Shown here: in pieces, positions 34,885 through 46,300 of the stretch
Layout of the letters: each line of letters opens with the position of its first letter
Position numbering within the stretch: the stretch's first letter is position 1
DNA from: Galeopsis tetrahit
Taxonomy: Eukaryota > Streptophyta > Magnoliopsida > Lamiales > Lamiaceae
Direction: 5' to 3'
DNA length: 64,000 bases
NCBI GenBank assembly: GCA_963675135.1
Contig: OY776122.1
Coordinates: 14,988,881-15,052,880 of the forward strand
Notes under the pieces: model-generated
What the model saw: the letters and a program-made list of their open reading frames with translations, nothing else
Database searches by the model: none
What the model was told of the DNA's origin: nothing
Position numbers and translations under genes: made by a program

Positions 34885-35449
34885 GGTTACTTGCGTGAAG
34901 AGCTTGGCCTTCTCACAAATCTCGACATTTTTCACATTAATACTCGAAATCGATAAATTTAAATACGACAGAATATGCACATGAAATATATGGTGTAATT
35001 GATGATATGAACAATCCACTTACAATAATGGAGAAATGAAAATGGTAGATACGTACTATGAAGTGTAATTGGTTTGAATCTCAATATTGAATTTGCTATT
35101 TTGAATTGGGTTATGAGAGAATCTGCGAAATTATTTTTCGAAATCGAAATTTGGAAAGTCAGAGATTTTCGAATATATGACCTAGAATTTAGGAATTGAT
35201 GATCTGCGAATTTTATGGAATTTATAATCTGATTTAATTTTTCAATTTGGAAAATTATGTAAAACATGTATACTAAGGGCAGTTTTGATTTTTTCGCTTC
35301 AATTTGAACTAATTAGAGAAATTTTAAAGTGGTAGTTCCTATTTGTTTAATGTGCTATAGGAATGACTTTATTCATAAATAATGTCTAATGTATTTGATA
35401 ATATTTTTGTACGTGCATGAGGTATACAGAAATACTCATATTTTAAAAT
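34885..35449. other. AT-rich flank of the kinase remnant
   Basis: This could hold the upstream region of the kinase pseudogene. Small open frames on both strands have no recognisable product, and I see no promoter motif I would defend. Confidence 0.35.
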
Positions 35450-35900
35450 TAGGGTTGGCAACGGGACGGGTGGGTCCTGGGAACCGCCAAAAATTTCTAG
35501 ACCGTTACCCGCCCTGCCACGCCTCAAAACCCGTTGAAACCCGTCCCGTCCCACCTCGAGAACCCGGCGGGTAAATCCGCCCCGCCATCACTTTTTTAAA
35601 AAATATAATAAATAATGTTTTAAACTTTTTTTGGAAATAAAGGGAATATGCAGCAATTTTAGAAGTCATATTAGATTAGTTAGATCAGTAAATCTGTAGA
35701 AATTAAGAATTAAAATTTAAGACTGGAAGAGAAATATTTATTGACTACTAAGTGCAAACCTTAGAATTATAATTTAGTTTATTTAAAAAGCGTTTTTAAT
35801 ATATATATTTATTACATTAATATTATATATTATATATTATTAATATATATATATATTTATATACGGGTCGGGTTCGGGTTCGGGGTCGGGTATATACAAT

Positions 35901-36510
35901 CAAGGACGGAGCCACATTGGGCCCAGAGGGGCCCAGTGGCCCCCCACCATTTTTTTTTTTATATATATACTAATTTTTTTTAAAAATAATTATATATGTA
36001 TTATTTTGGTAATTATTTTTATTATATATAAATAAAAATATTATTTTCATGACATACATATTAAGTTTAGACGGAACAAAAAATGAATGCTTACCTACAA
36101 AGCTTAGAAGGAAGAATTTTTTTTTCTCTTTTTCATGTATTTTCTTCTTAAATTTATTTCATAATACTTTAATTTTTTTTTAATAGATCGAGTCAATAGA
36201 TTGATGGTGTGTTTAAGATTATTGTCTAAATTTTTGCTAAACTCAGAAAAATATCCTTAAAATTGAACAATATTATTGATGTTTTTTTTTTAAATAGTGT
36301 TTTAAATTTTTTGTAGATTTATATTTAAAAGTATTATATTGTTTCACTTCATGATAAAATTATAACAAGAAAGAAAATGATTTAAATTTTTTTTAACGGT
36401 ATTAATAATTAAACAATTTTTAAATTGTTTCGCTTCATTTTAAATCGAAACTACCAAAACTTCTTATACAAATCGGGCCCCCCAATCATAATTTTCTAGC
36501 TTCGTCACTA
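35901..36510. mobile_element. Nested hAT-type MITE
   Basis: The 8-bp duplication TATACAAT lies at 35893-35900 and 36511-36518. The left end CAAGGACGGAGCCAC and the inverse of the right end, TAGTGACGAAGCTAG, resemble the CAGTGACGGAGCCAG-type ends of plant hAT elements. Inside both ends are GGGCCC runs (ATTGGGCCCAGAGGGGCCC and GGGCCCCCCAATC). The interior is AT-rich and non-coding. Confidence 0.8.
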
Positions 36511-36611
36511 TATACAATTCCATTACCCGTCCCATACCCGACGGGTATTTGTTGACCGGGTATTTACCCGTCCCGTACAGGTTGATTTAATGCGGGTTTG
36601 GAGGGGCAAGT

Positions 36612-36901
36612 CTTGGGTGAGACAGTCTTACAGAATGAGATCTGTGAGACGGCTTTAATATATAAAAAGTGATAATGTTTGTGCAAAAAGTGATAGTGTT
36701 TAAGTAAAAAGTGATAGTGTTTAAGTAAAAAGTGATAGTCACTTTTGTTAAAAATATTATCACTTTTTACTTAAACATTATCACTTTTTTTATAAACTAA
36801 AATCTGGAAAAAAAATATGGGTTATTCTACCCAAAATTTTGAAATATGGGTTAAAAGGATCCGTCTCACGGAAAAAGATCCGTAAGACGGTCTCACACAA
36901 G
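36612..36901. mobile_element. Nested palindromic MITE with GTGAGAC ends
   Basis: The left end CTTGGGTGAGACAGTCTTAC and the inverse of the right end, CTTGTGTGAGACCGTCTTAC, are inverted repeats, followed by a second GTGAGACGG pair. The centre holds repeated AAAAAGTGATAGTGTTTAAG units that pair with inverse copies (CTTAAACACTATCACTTTTT), giving a nearly complete hairpin. The target duplication could not be resolved. Confidence 0.7.
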
Positions 36902-36937
36902 TTTTTGCCCCATCCCATTGCCAACCCTATTTAAAAT

Positions 36938-37700
36938 GCTTATAAAATTATAAAAAAAGTAAACATAAGAAATTTGGAGCACGACATAGAAAATTAAATT
37001 CACTTGAAATGAAGAATAAAACAATGAAATTGAAATTAAGATAATTATATGAAGTGATGAAATATTATTGAGTATACAATATTATTTTTTTATTAGGAGA
37101 ACATTAGAGATAAATGTGTAGTATTTGTAGAAGTTTGTAGAATAATATAGAGAACATTGGTCGACCGTTTAATTAAAATAATGGTAGTATATAAGGGCAT
37201 AGATTAAATTCTGGTCTAATTATAATTAAAATGAGTGTCAGTTGATTGAAAATACACTCGCACAACTTTTCTTTTACTTTTAATAATTAAGAAATTGTAA
37301 ATAAAAATAAGTGTGGAAACAAAAAAAAAATGAGAAGGAGGGAAGAGAACAAAAAAATAATTGAATATGAAAAAAAAATTGAAAGAAAAAAATTGAAAAA
37401 CGGAAGAAAAATTTAAGGAAATAAAAAAAAATTAAGAATAATGAAGAAAATAACTGATAAGGGAGAGTAAGGAGAGAAAAAAAACTGTCTAGAAAAAAAA
37501 AAATGTATAAAAAATAAGAAAAATAGAAAGAGAGAAATGTAAAATGTCAGAAAAATAATATTAAAAATAGTAATTAAGGGTAGATAAGTATGCAATCAAA
37601 TAATGAATCAATCAATAGAAATCAAAGTCGGTCTATTACTAAGAGTCAGCATGCTTGAGCGTGAGAGAGTTATCGAGTCATGACACCAAAACTAAAACTA
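36938..37700. other. Intergenic with a purine-only-like tract upstream of TSPO
   Basis: Between about 37318 and 37545 the plus strand is almost entirely A and G (AGAAGGAGGGAAGAGAAC and similar), with few pyrimidines in over 200 bases. No coding frame is credible on either strand. The tract lies roughly 300-500 bp before the TSPO start codon. Confidence 0.5.
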
Positions 37701-37701
37701 G

Positions 37702-37741
37702 GCACGTGTCGTCCCTCCTCCACCTCTTTCCGCCGCGTGTC
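37702..37741 (+). promoter_or_regulatory. ABRE (G-box) plus CE3-like box upstream of TSPO
   Basis: GCACGTGTC at 37702-37710 is a canonical ABA-responsive element with a G-box core. CGCGTGTC at 37734-37741 resembles the coupling element CE3. Both are 90-130 bp upstream of the TSPO ATG. Arabidopsis TSPO is known to be induced by ABA and salt stress, so the pair fits. Function here is inferred. Confidence 0.6.
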
Positions 37742-37829
37742 TTCTTTCCCATGCATATCTACCCGATAAACACGCTTCATTCTCCATTGTCTTCCATCCC
37801 ATCTCTCCTCAATCACCTCTAGTCTAATC

Positions 37830-38375
37830 ATGTCTTCCCAACACCTCAAACACCGCTCCACTCAACCACATTCCGACGACATGAACCACCGCAGACCCAA
37901 GAAACCAGCAGCGGCGCGTCGCGGCCTCCGATCCCTCTCCCTAGCCGTTGCCTTCCCCCTCTCCCTCAGCCTCCTTGACATCTTCCTCTTCGGCTCCACC
38001 ACGCGCTACCGCACTCTACACAAACCCTTCTACTTCCCTCCTCTCTGGGCCCTCCATTTGGCCTGTTTAACCACCGCCTTCTTGTCCGGCCTCTCCTCCT
38101 GGCTCGTTTGGGCAGAAGGCGGCTTCCACCGCCAGCCCATGGCCCTCGCCCTTTACCTCACCCAGCTAACCCTCAGTCTCGTATGGTACCCCGTCGTCTT
38201 CGGGGCGGGAGCCATTCGGGTCGGGTTGGTTCTCTGTGGGGCCCTCTTTGGAGTTCTCATAGGGTGTACCAAGATGTTTACCAATATGAATCCCATTGCT
38301 GGAGATTTGGTTAAGCCGTGTTTGGCCTGGGCGCTGCTGCTTGCTGTTGCCAATTTTAGGCTTGTGTATCAATGA
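37830..38375 (+). CDS. TSPO: Translocator protein TSPO (TspO/MBR family)
   Basis: This membrane protein of 181 residues binds tetrapyrroles. In plants it is stress-induced, resides in ER/Golgi membranes and is degraded by autophagy. After a basic, hydrophilic N-terminal extension (residues 1-32, with RRPKKPAAARRG) come five hydrophobic segments at about 35-54, 70-94, 103-125, 128-149 and 160-180, as in the family. Signature pieces are PPLWALH, SGLSSWLVWAEGGF, LSLVWYPVVF, MNPIAGDLVKPCLAWA and the final ANFRLVYQ. The gene has no intron, like other plant TSPO genes. The first ATG at 37830 is used. A second in-frame Met at residue 18 could give a shorter form. It lies tail-to-tail with the AlkB-like gene, 474 bp away. 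ABRE-like boxes lie upstream. Confidence 0.93.
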   Translation: MSSQHLKHRSTQPHSDDMNHRRPKKPAAARRGLRSLSLAVAFPLSLSLLDIFLFGSTTRYRTLHKPFYFPPLWALHLACLTTAFLSGLSSWLVWAEGGFHRQPMALALYLTQLTLSLVWYPVVFGAGAIRVGLVLCGALFGVLIGCTKMFTNMNPIAGDLVKPCLAWALLLAVANFRLVYQ

Positions 38376-38849
38376 GATCCATTAGACCAATGTTTTTTCT
38401 TGTTTTGTGTGTGTTTTTTACATATGTATGTAATGTAAACATAGTTTAAATTTCATAAAGATATGGAGATTATTACATTACATGACAGTATATTGTGTAA
38501 AAGCTCCTTTGTTTGTATCAATATATCTCATTTCCTGACTTCAATTTTATAATGTAAGGTTGATACTCTGAAATAAGTGAGTTCTTTGCTCAATCAATCA
38601 AAGTAGTACAATGAGAAAGAAGTTAATTCTAAATGTTGGTCATAGTTGTTCAATTTTCCACCGTGAGCAAGTTGATAGGACAAAATTTACATGTGACAGA
38701 GACGTGATATGATGGAGTACTTTTTTTACAAAACACTTTTAGAAGTATGTAGTAGATCTCTCAATTAAAGCTCAGAAAACAAAGTTGTTTGCATTTGTGT
38801 AGCGCAGAATGTGGACAGAATCCATAGATGAGTATGATCTGGTAGTGTT
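38376..38849. other. Convergent intergenic region
   Basis: This holds the 3' untranslated sequences of TSPO (plus) and of the AlkB-like gene (minus). T/A-rich phrases such as ATGTATGTAATGTAAAC near 38421 could serve in polyadenylation. No other gene is visible. Confidence 0.5.
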
Positions 38850-40560
38850 CTATTGATCAGTTTGACATAGCCTTCTAAGGGTCACAGACGTTCTTCTCGT
38901 CTGCTCGATTTCGTTCCCTTCCCAGATTTGATATCCAGGTTTACGATTTATCTCGTGTTTCCATTGGTATCGTGCCTCACCCCACATCAAGATTAAAGAT
39001 CCCGGGCTCAGAAGTACCGGAATCTTGTCTTTCTGTGTCTCTTCATCATCAACTGAACTGAAGTGCATAACACACCTTGATTCTAACGAGATTATTGCTA
39101 TCCCATCTTCAAAACGCATCAGGTCAACATGTGCACAAATACCCTACACTTGCACAACAGGATGCATAAGAAAAACAGCCAGCAGATTTGCAGATTATGC
39201 TATCTAGTTAAATTCCTATTCAAAGACATGTTTGTTGTATATGAGTAGTAGCTAACAAGAGGTATACCGTATATATGTGAACATGTAGGAGTACAATCTA
39301 AGCAGCAAATAATGGAAGGATCAGAACGCACCTCACCTGGCTGGTAAATGTTCACAATGAATTGGTTAAAAAGTGGCTCCCTCCAAAGCAATTCTGGTGG
39401 AAATAAACGCTGTTCCTTACTGTTGTCACCAGACATTAGGTCCATCGATTCAGAAAATAGAACATTCTCCCGGATGGCGTTTGAAAGTTCAAGGGCCCAA
39501 GGGGGTAGATCTCCAAACCTCATAGCCTGCATTGGCATAAAAGTTTTCTAGCATATTATCTTTTTGACACACATATACACCAGTTACTGACACCCTATAA
39601 GAAAGGGATATAGAAGAACATACACAGCTCCCCCAAAGTAATACTAGCTCATTTTGATTAACTAATTCCACTCTTGTTATCATTTCTCCTCAAGCATTCT
39701 ACTATTCTAAATGTAATCAGCAGCGTTCTCACTGTAATTCATTATTAAATGAATAATTTGAACCAAGCACCTCCTTAATATGTGTACCCTTGGGTCTTGA
39801 AGCAACTAGTTGACAGCCACAATTAAAACGACCTAGTACTATAATCTACTTCAGAAGTCTTATTACCTCAGCCTCAGGGGTGTACCAAATATAATCAGTT
39901 TCTCAACATTATAGATACGACCGTCGGGCACAGAGGGAGGGAAAGAGAATTGTCGTTTTCTTATGCCCTTTTCACTAAAAAGAAAGCACAAGTATTTGAG
40001 AGCTATGTCTCAGATTAGTAATTAGATACATTAGCTAAATGAGAACCCCATAAATTTGCAGTAGAGCAAGCAATTTGAGAAATTAGCTCTTATATGGAAT
40101 AGCAGAACTCTATTTCCAGATAGTTTATCCAACAATCAAATAGTTAAATACAATACAGAAAAGTAATCGAAAGTTAGTATAAATAAATAAAGCGTTAGGG
40201 CTAACCGCAATTACCTGATTGTGTGAGGCTTCAGTCAAATATCCCTCTGCATGAAATAAACCCTAAAACCATAAATTCTTATGCTCTAAAAATGCAATAA
40301 TAATCATGGGAGTGAGTACCTTTCGCAAGAGCAGATAGCAAGGAAGATTGTCTATCGGCAGACAAAAAATCCCTGCAAATCCAGAGGCCTTTGATTTCAG
40401 TGATCGGTTCCCAAATGTGGGTATCCCCAAAGATTGACAGAGGCCTCACGACTTCCTGAACTTGAACTCGTTGCCGTCGATCACACGACGACTCGCCGTC
40501 GCTCTCCGACGATGAATCGCCGAAAGCTTCCCTCAGAATCGCTTTCAGCTCATCCCCCAT
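38850..40560 (-). CDS. AlkB-like 2-oxoglutarate/Fe(II) dioxygenase
   Basis: Four exons join in frame to about 253 residues: 40320-40560, 40215-40246, 39332-39526 and 38850-39143, all with GT-AG borders. The start is MGDELKAILREAFGDSSSES, followed by an acidic stretch. The family fold is seen in LFNQFIVNIYQPGEGICAHVD, where H161 and D163 are two iron ligands. H219 in WKHEINR is the third. R240 and R246 (RRTSVTLR) match the AlkB arginine pair that binds 2-oxoglutarate. It is most like plant ALKBH8-type dioxygenases lacking RNA-binding and methyltransferase domains. The substrate (alkylated nucleic acid, tRNA or protein) cannot be told. A 5'-truncated LINE begins about 180 bp upstream in the divergent orientation. 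Confidence 0.88.
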
Positions 40561-40739
40561 TTCCCGCTTTTTTTTTTCATTTCACGTTAGGGGGTTTTGA
40601 TTGAAGGCAGAAAAATGTTGAGTTTACATTAAAAGCGTCTTTTTAAGGACCACGACACTAAAAGTCGCCATAGCTGAAGTAGTGTTTTTGCTTTAAATCC
40701 ACCTCCAAAGCTGGAGTGCTGAAGGATGTCCTAAACACG
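40561..40739. promoter_or_regulatory. Short upstream region of the AlkB-like gene
   Basis: This 179-bp stretch is all that remains between the AlkB-like ATG and the LINE end. It must include the 5' untranslated region and core promoter unless these lie within the LINE. I see no clear TATA box on the minus strand. Confidence 0.4.
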
Positions 40740-42660
40740 GATTTCGGGGCAAGCAATTAACTATAGCAAATCGGGTACCTACTTCAGTAGTAATGTGGAA
40801 GGAGATATGCGCAACAGAATTGGGTACATCCTGGGAGTGCATCAACGACTTCCATCCTTGGTGGGAAGAAGAAAGAAAGAGGTTTTTGCTTACATTAGAG
40901 AAAAGATGTGTAAGAAAAATATATCAAAGGCGGGAAAAGAAATATTGATAAAAGCTGTTGCTCAAGCAATCCCAACTTATTGCATGAGTATATTTTTGCT
41001 CCCGAAGACCCTGTTGGATAAACTACATAAAATGATGAACAAGTTTTGGTGGGAGAATAATTCTGGGAGCTCGAGATGTATGTCTTGGACCAAATGGGAG
41101 CCTCTCTGTGAGAAAAAAGATAATGGAGGGATGGGTTTCAAGGATCTCCACTTATTTAACTTGGCTCTACTTAGCAAAATGGGATGGAGATTGATAGTGG
41201 AACCGGAGGCGCTTCTGTCGAATTTTAAAATCAAAGTACTTCCCTAGAGCAGACTTCTTGACTGCTCAGTTGGGGTCAAACCCGAGCTTCACATGGCGGA
41301 GTATATGGACGACCCAATCCATTATTAAAAAAGGAGTTTGATGGAATGTTGGGGACGAGTCTAGAATTAATGTTTGGAGCAATCTGTGGGTTCGGGATGA
41401 TGAGAGTTTTGAATTGATTACGCCTGTTATGCCAGGTTTGGAAGATATGGTAGTCTCGGACTTGATGTTGCCAGGGGCGAGAGTTTGGGATGCTGGCCTT
41501 ATCACGAATATTTTTTTATCCTGGGGATGTCGGACGAATCCTGGGAACCCCCATAGCACCCGGGGGGTCTACGGACCTGATGATATGGCAACATTCAAGG
41601 AATGGAATTTACACTGCCAAATCTATGTATAATTGGGGTTTCAATATTGTACGAGAAACTCAGGAAGACGATCATGAGGATTGGAGTAAGCTTTGGAAGT
41701 TAGAGGTACCCCCTAAGGTGAAAGCATGTTTATGGCGAATTTGTAAATCATACACCCCATCGAAAGTTGAACTCTTTCGTAGACATGTGATTACAGACAA
41801 AATTTGTCAAGTATGTGGTGCTGTAGAGGAATCAACATGGCATGTTTTTGTGGATTGTGCATATGCCAAAGAGTGTTGGAGATATTCAACAGTAGGAATA
41901 AAGATGATGGTAGCTGGTGCACAATATACTTCAATGCCAGAATTATTTTTCCATTTGCTAAGTAGATTGGATGCGCATACGGCGGCTAAGGTGGGAATGA
42001 TACTATGGAGGATCTGGAAAGAGCGAAATAGCAAGACTTTCAAAGGGATTTCCGTAGATCCCAGCATGGTTTCTGTGTTGAGCTGCAAGTATTTAAACGA
42101 ATGGAGGGATGCATGGCGAAATAGGAGGAAGGGGACTGCTGCTCACCGGTGCAAAGCTTGGCACAAACCGCCAAGAGGAGTCTGGAAAATTAATTCTGAC
42201 GCTGCACTATTTGAGGATACCAGTGAGATGGGTCTAGGGCTGGTTATTCATGACAGCGATGGGGCCTTCGTGTGTGGGAAGTCGACGGTGATGTCTGGTT
42301 TTTATCGGCCGGAGGAAGCGGAGGCAATAGGAGTGATGGAGGCTTTAAAGTGGATAAAAGAGATAGGGTTGACGTCGGTGATCTTTGAAACTGATTCAAA
42401 GATGGTAGTGGACAGCATCGGTGCGAATAAACAGGGTAGATCAAGCTTTGATTGTATGACTACGTATTGTGCTAAGGAGTTAAAGGAAAACTCAGGTTTC
42501 AAGCTGGATTGGATATGTAAAGATGCCAATAATATAGCGCATCATTTTGCTAGAAGTGCTAGGTCGTTTCCTAGTCCTTATCTTTTGGTCGAGCGTTCGG
42601 ATTTTGTGGATGGCCTTCCTAAAGTCTTATGTTCTTGCACGTAAGTGTTTTTGGCCCTAA
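40740..42660 (+). mobile_element. 5'-truncated LINE with RNase H domain
   Basis: The element starts within the RT thumb (FGQAINYSKSGTYFSSNV) and continues KAGKEILIKAVAQAIPTYCM, FNLALLSKMGWRL, the zf-RVT motif (CQVCGAVEESTWHVFVDC near 41808) and a complete RNase H-like domain (RVT_3). Its acidic residues are in INSDAALF, EEAEAIG, FETDSK and CKDANN, and it ends near 42642. Lesions are a frame shift near 41215, a TGA at about 41342 and a frame shift near 41500. The RNase H half (41490-42644) is one open frame of 384 residues. It most resembles the old LINE at 29499-32440. The 3' end has only a short A run near 42659. Confidence 0.9.
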
Positions 42661-43371
42661 AAAAAACTAGGGGTCAATCCATAGAGAGTTTGACAGTATG
42701 ATTGATCCTTCAAATTAATCAATCATTTGATCGGATAACGAGACTTTTTTGTACATTTTTATAACTTGTATTTGACTCACTAAATGATTCAGACATGTGA
42801 ACCACTTATACCCATAGATAAACTCGTACTAATAATTTAACTCATATCTTTAAAAGAGCTTCTAAATCACTGACTTTTAAAGTTTAAAAACAAGCCCCAA
42901 GTGCACTAAAATAAGAGATAAAACACGACCATAAATCAAAAGAAATCCACAAACTAAAATTCCCAACTACCAAGGTTTGAGAAGCAATATTTCAACCTCA
43001 GCAAAACATGAGGTTTAAGTTAGTTAAAGTCCAATTTCAGAACCTTGTACAAATTGTTGCATGTACATATAATGCCCATGAATATACAAATATAAACATT
43101 AAAGTTTTCATAAAAGGCGACTTTCGTGGTAATGAGACGAAGACATATGAAGACAGCATATTTCGATGAAGAATCAAATAGAAAAACCCGCTTTTGTTAT
43201 TACTCTGCATCTCATAAAACACTACATTCATTCATTCTATGTGGTAGAAAGAGTAGAGATACCATCAAGAATTACAACCGAAATAACACAAATTATTCAA
43301 AAAGCAGCCAATACCAAAGGCTATGATGTCTCAAATCATAGAAAGCAGCAATAAAGGAAATTATACGAAAA
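42661..43371. other. Spacer and likely 3' region of TOC159
   Basis: The right part (about 43030-43371) probably includes the 3' untranslated region of TOC159, which reads leftward. The left part is plain AT-rich DNA after the LINE. No other gene is seen; small open frames are not convincing. Confidence 0.45.
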
Positions 43372-46300
43372 CTAATAAATGGAATACTTGTCCGCTGCAC
43401 CAGGATAGAGTTTCTTGTAGATAGAAAGGGCCACCGGAAGCACCGCAGTAAGGGCAAGAGAAAGATGCTCAGAGCTGCTCGTTCTCACCGTAACCTGACC
43501 AGTAAGCTTGTTATTGATCCCAGCACGAACAGCAACCTTCGAATTACGTCCAATAGCAAACTGAGCCAAACTATTGAAGCCCAGAGCCAAATCCCCCCTC
43601 CATTTAATAATCGACATACTGAATGTCGATTGAACCTGCCCAATCGGATAGTCGAGCTCCCGTCTCTGCAGCTCAAAGTTGGCCCCATAAGCAGTATCGT
43701 GTTGAGATCGTACAGCACCAGCACTTCCCACCAAAGCATACTGCTTTCCAAACGTTATCTGATCTTCGATCTTCACACCTGGGACAATGTTTTCACCCAA
43801 GAATGTGAAGGAAATTCCACCAGTTGCATTGTTTCTCTTCAGGTTCTTAATCTTCGTTTCCCCTCGGACGATGTAAGCAAGTTGCTTTCCTATGCTCTGA
43901 ATGTCAAACCCGGCCATGGTGGAGATGTTTTCTCCTTGCTTAGCTGAAATTGATGAATCCAAACTGATGGAGAAGTCTTTCTTATCTTTTGTGATCTGAA
44001 CAGTGTAAGAAGCTGGGAAACGACTAGCAATAGCTAAGCTGTGTTCAAGGTTGACACCATCATAACCACAATCATGGTCCCAACCGTGGGTATCAAGAAC
44101 GGGCCTCGCAAGAAACTGTGAAGTGGGCTCCAAGAAACGGTAGCGATAAGCAGGGTTATCACCGTCAAAAGAGGGGGGGAGGGCCATATCGGGTAGGGGG
44201 ACGGCCACACGAGCAGCAGCCCCAGAGTCGGGATCATCGTCAGGAAAACCGAGATCAGCTGAAGCATCTTTTCCTTGCTTTTTGATCTCTCTCATTCTTC
44301 TCAACTCCTCTTTCCATTGCTTTTTCTGCAGAAGCTTCACTCGGTAGTCATACTCTTCGAAGTAGGCTTTTCTCTGTTCTCTACTGAGCTTGGCTAGCTG
44401 ATTTTTTCTGAGAGGCTTGAATGGGGGGAGCTGATCATACTCATCCTCCTCTTCGTGGTCAGAATCCGAAAAATCATCCAAATCAATATCAGAGTCAACA
44501 CTATCACCACCTTGATCGGATGGAAGCTTCGGATGTGGACGGGATTGCAACATTGAGGATAGCATGTAGGGAAGAGGTGGGGCTCGAGCTCGAAAACCAA
44601 AGAGCTTCCTGTGGTCAAATGGATCTTGAGGTTTCGAAAGCGAACTTGCTTCTGATAAAATCTTCATTGAGTAGGACAGTAGCAGTAACTGAGGCCTCCA
44701 AATCTGACCATTAGGAAGTATTTTCTGGCCCTCCCTGTTCTTCCTACAAGAGGGGTGGTTTTCGACGAGAGAAACAGGATTCATTAGACTTGGGCTCATC
44801 ATTCGTAAATCACCTACAGCGTGGCCAATGGACTGCTGAACAACATGAGATCTCTGAGAGATGAACACCTCATAGCTCAGAGGGGTACCAGAAGGTCCAT
44901 CTGGGGGTGCAGACATACCATGAGTAAGGGTGACTATAGCGCTTCGCCAGATTGAAGAACCAAGAGCACCAGTAACAGTCTTCAGCATTGGTAGATCGTT
45001 TAAATCTCTAGATTGTGCATCTAAACGATCCACGTAAAGAACAACATCAGGGGGACTTTTCTTTGTAAACTTCTTTACACAAGTCAAGATACCACGGTTG
45101 AAACCCTGCTCCATCACAGAAGATTTCAGACCGGGCGTATCAACAACCCGAATCTTAACTCCATTAACAAGCCCAGAGATCTCTTTAACAGAAGGCGTCC
45201 CAGTTTCGAACGCATCAATAGCAGTCTTCTCTTCTCCGAATAATGAATTTATGGTGGCACTTTTCCCCACTCCAGATTTTCCAAGAACCAAAATAGTTAT
45301 TGAAAAGTCCAAATCATTTCCCTCCCCGGCTTCGAGCTGCAAAGCTGTCCTCTTAGCAGCATCCAAGCTAAAAGTTTGAGTGCCTTGCCTTCCACCAAGA
45401 ATTGCCAGCCTGTATAAAACTTGTTGTGCCACAGATTCTTCTGGTGAGAGGCCTAAACGATGAACAAGCCTCAAAAACTTCACCCTTATCTGTTGCAATT
45501 TTTCCAGTTTCTTCTTCTCCTCTTCACTCAAATTTTCCTCAGCCTCTACACCACTTGCAGGAGTCAAAGAGCTGAAAAGGCTTGGGCGGTTCGATCTGGG
45601 AGCAGGCCTCAGAGACTGAAGAGAAGACCCAAGACCAGCGGGTCGCTCCACTGAGAAAAGCCTAGATCCATCTTGCGATTGGATAGTGATATTCCCACCA
45701 CCAGAATCAGCACCTGTTGCAGCCTTCAGAAGAGCTGCCAAAGCAGCAGAATCAAATAGTTCCTTCCCATCTCCCTCATCATCAGTTTCACCTTCCCCTT
45801 CTTCCTCCTCTTCTTCTGAATCTGTCACGATTTGACCATCACGAGACAGGTCGTGGGAACTATCAATGCCTGTAAGAGAATCCCCACCAGATTCTCGTTC
45901 CAACTCCTCGATGAACTTTTTAGCAGCTTCTGAGCCTCCAAAGATCATACCATCAGTGTCACCATCAGAGACAGAACCTTCAGGATGAAGATCTTCATCC
46001 ATCTCATCCTCAACTTCTCTAATTTCTTGAGGATCATGTGCAGCATTCGGTTCAGCAGATGTGGTCAATTTTGATTCCTCAGGTAATCCATTTTCTTGTG
46101 CAAGGACATCGGTATGCTTAGAGGTATCAAGCTGATTTTCATCTCCGTCCCTCCCTATGAATTCGTCCACAATCTCGTCCTCCTCATCGATGAGAGTCTT
46201 GGCTGTGATGCCATTCTCAAGAGTTCCACTCGGAACTCCATTCACCAAACTGGCAACAGCTCCTGCATCTAAGTTATCAGTGTTTTCATCATCCACCACA

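Larger units (their letters stand above)
35450..36929. mobile_element. hAT-type element hosting two nested MITEs
   Basis: Exact 8-bp duplications TTTAAAAT lie at 35442-35449 and 36930-36937. Ends TAGGGTTGGCAA and its perfect inverse TTGCCAACCCTA form the TIRs. Subterminal regions are rich in ACGGGACGGG, AACCCG and ACCCGACGGGTA units. The span is 1480 bp, of which about 900 bp are two later insertions (35901-36510 and 36612-36901). No coding frame. Confidence 0.9.

Noticed and set aside
43465..43947. Open frames on the plus strand opposite TOC159
   Set aside because: They lie antisense to a well-supported coding frame and have no recognisable product; they are by-products of codon bias.
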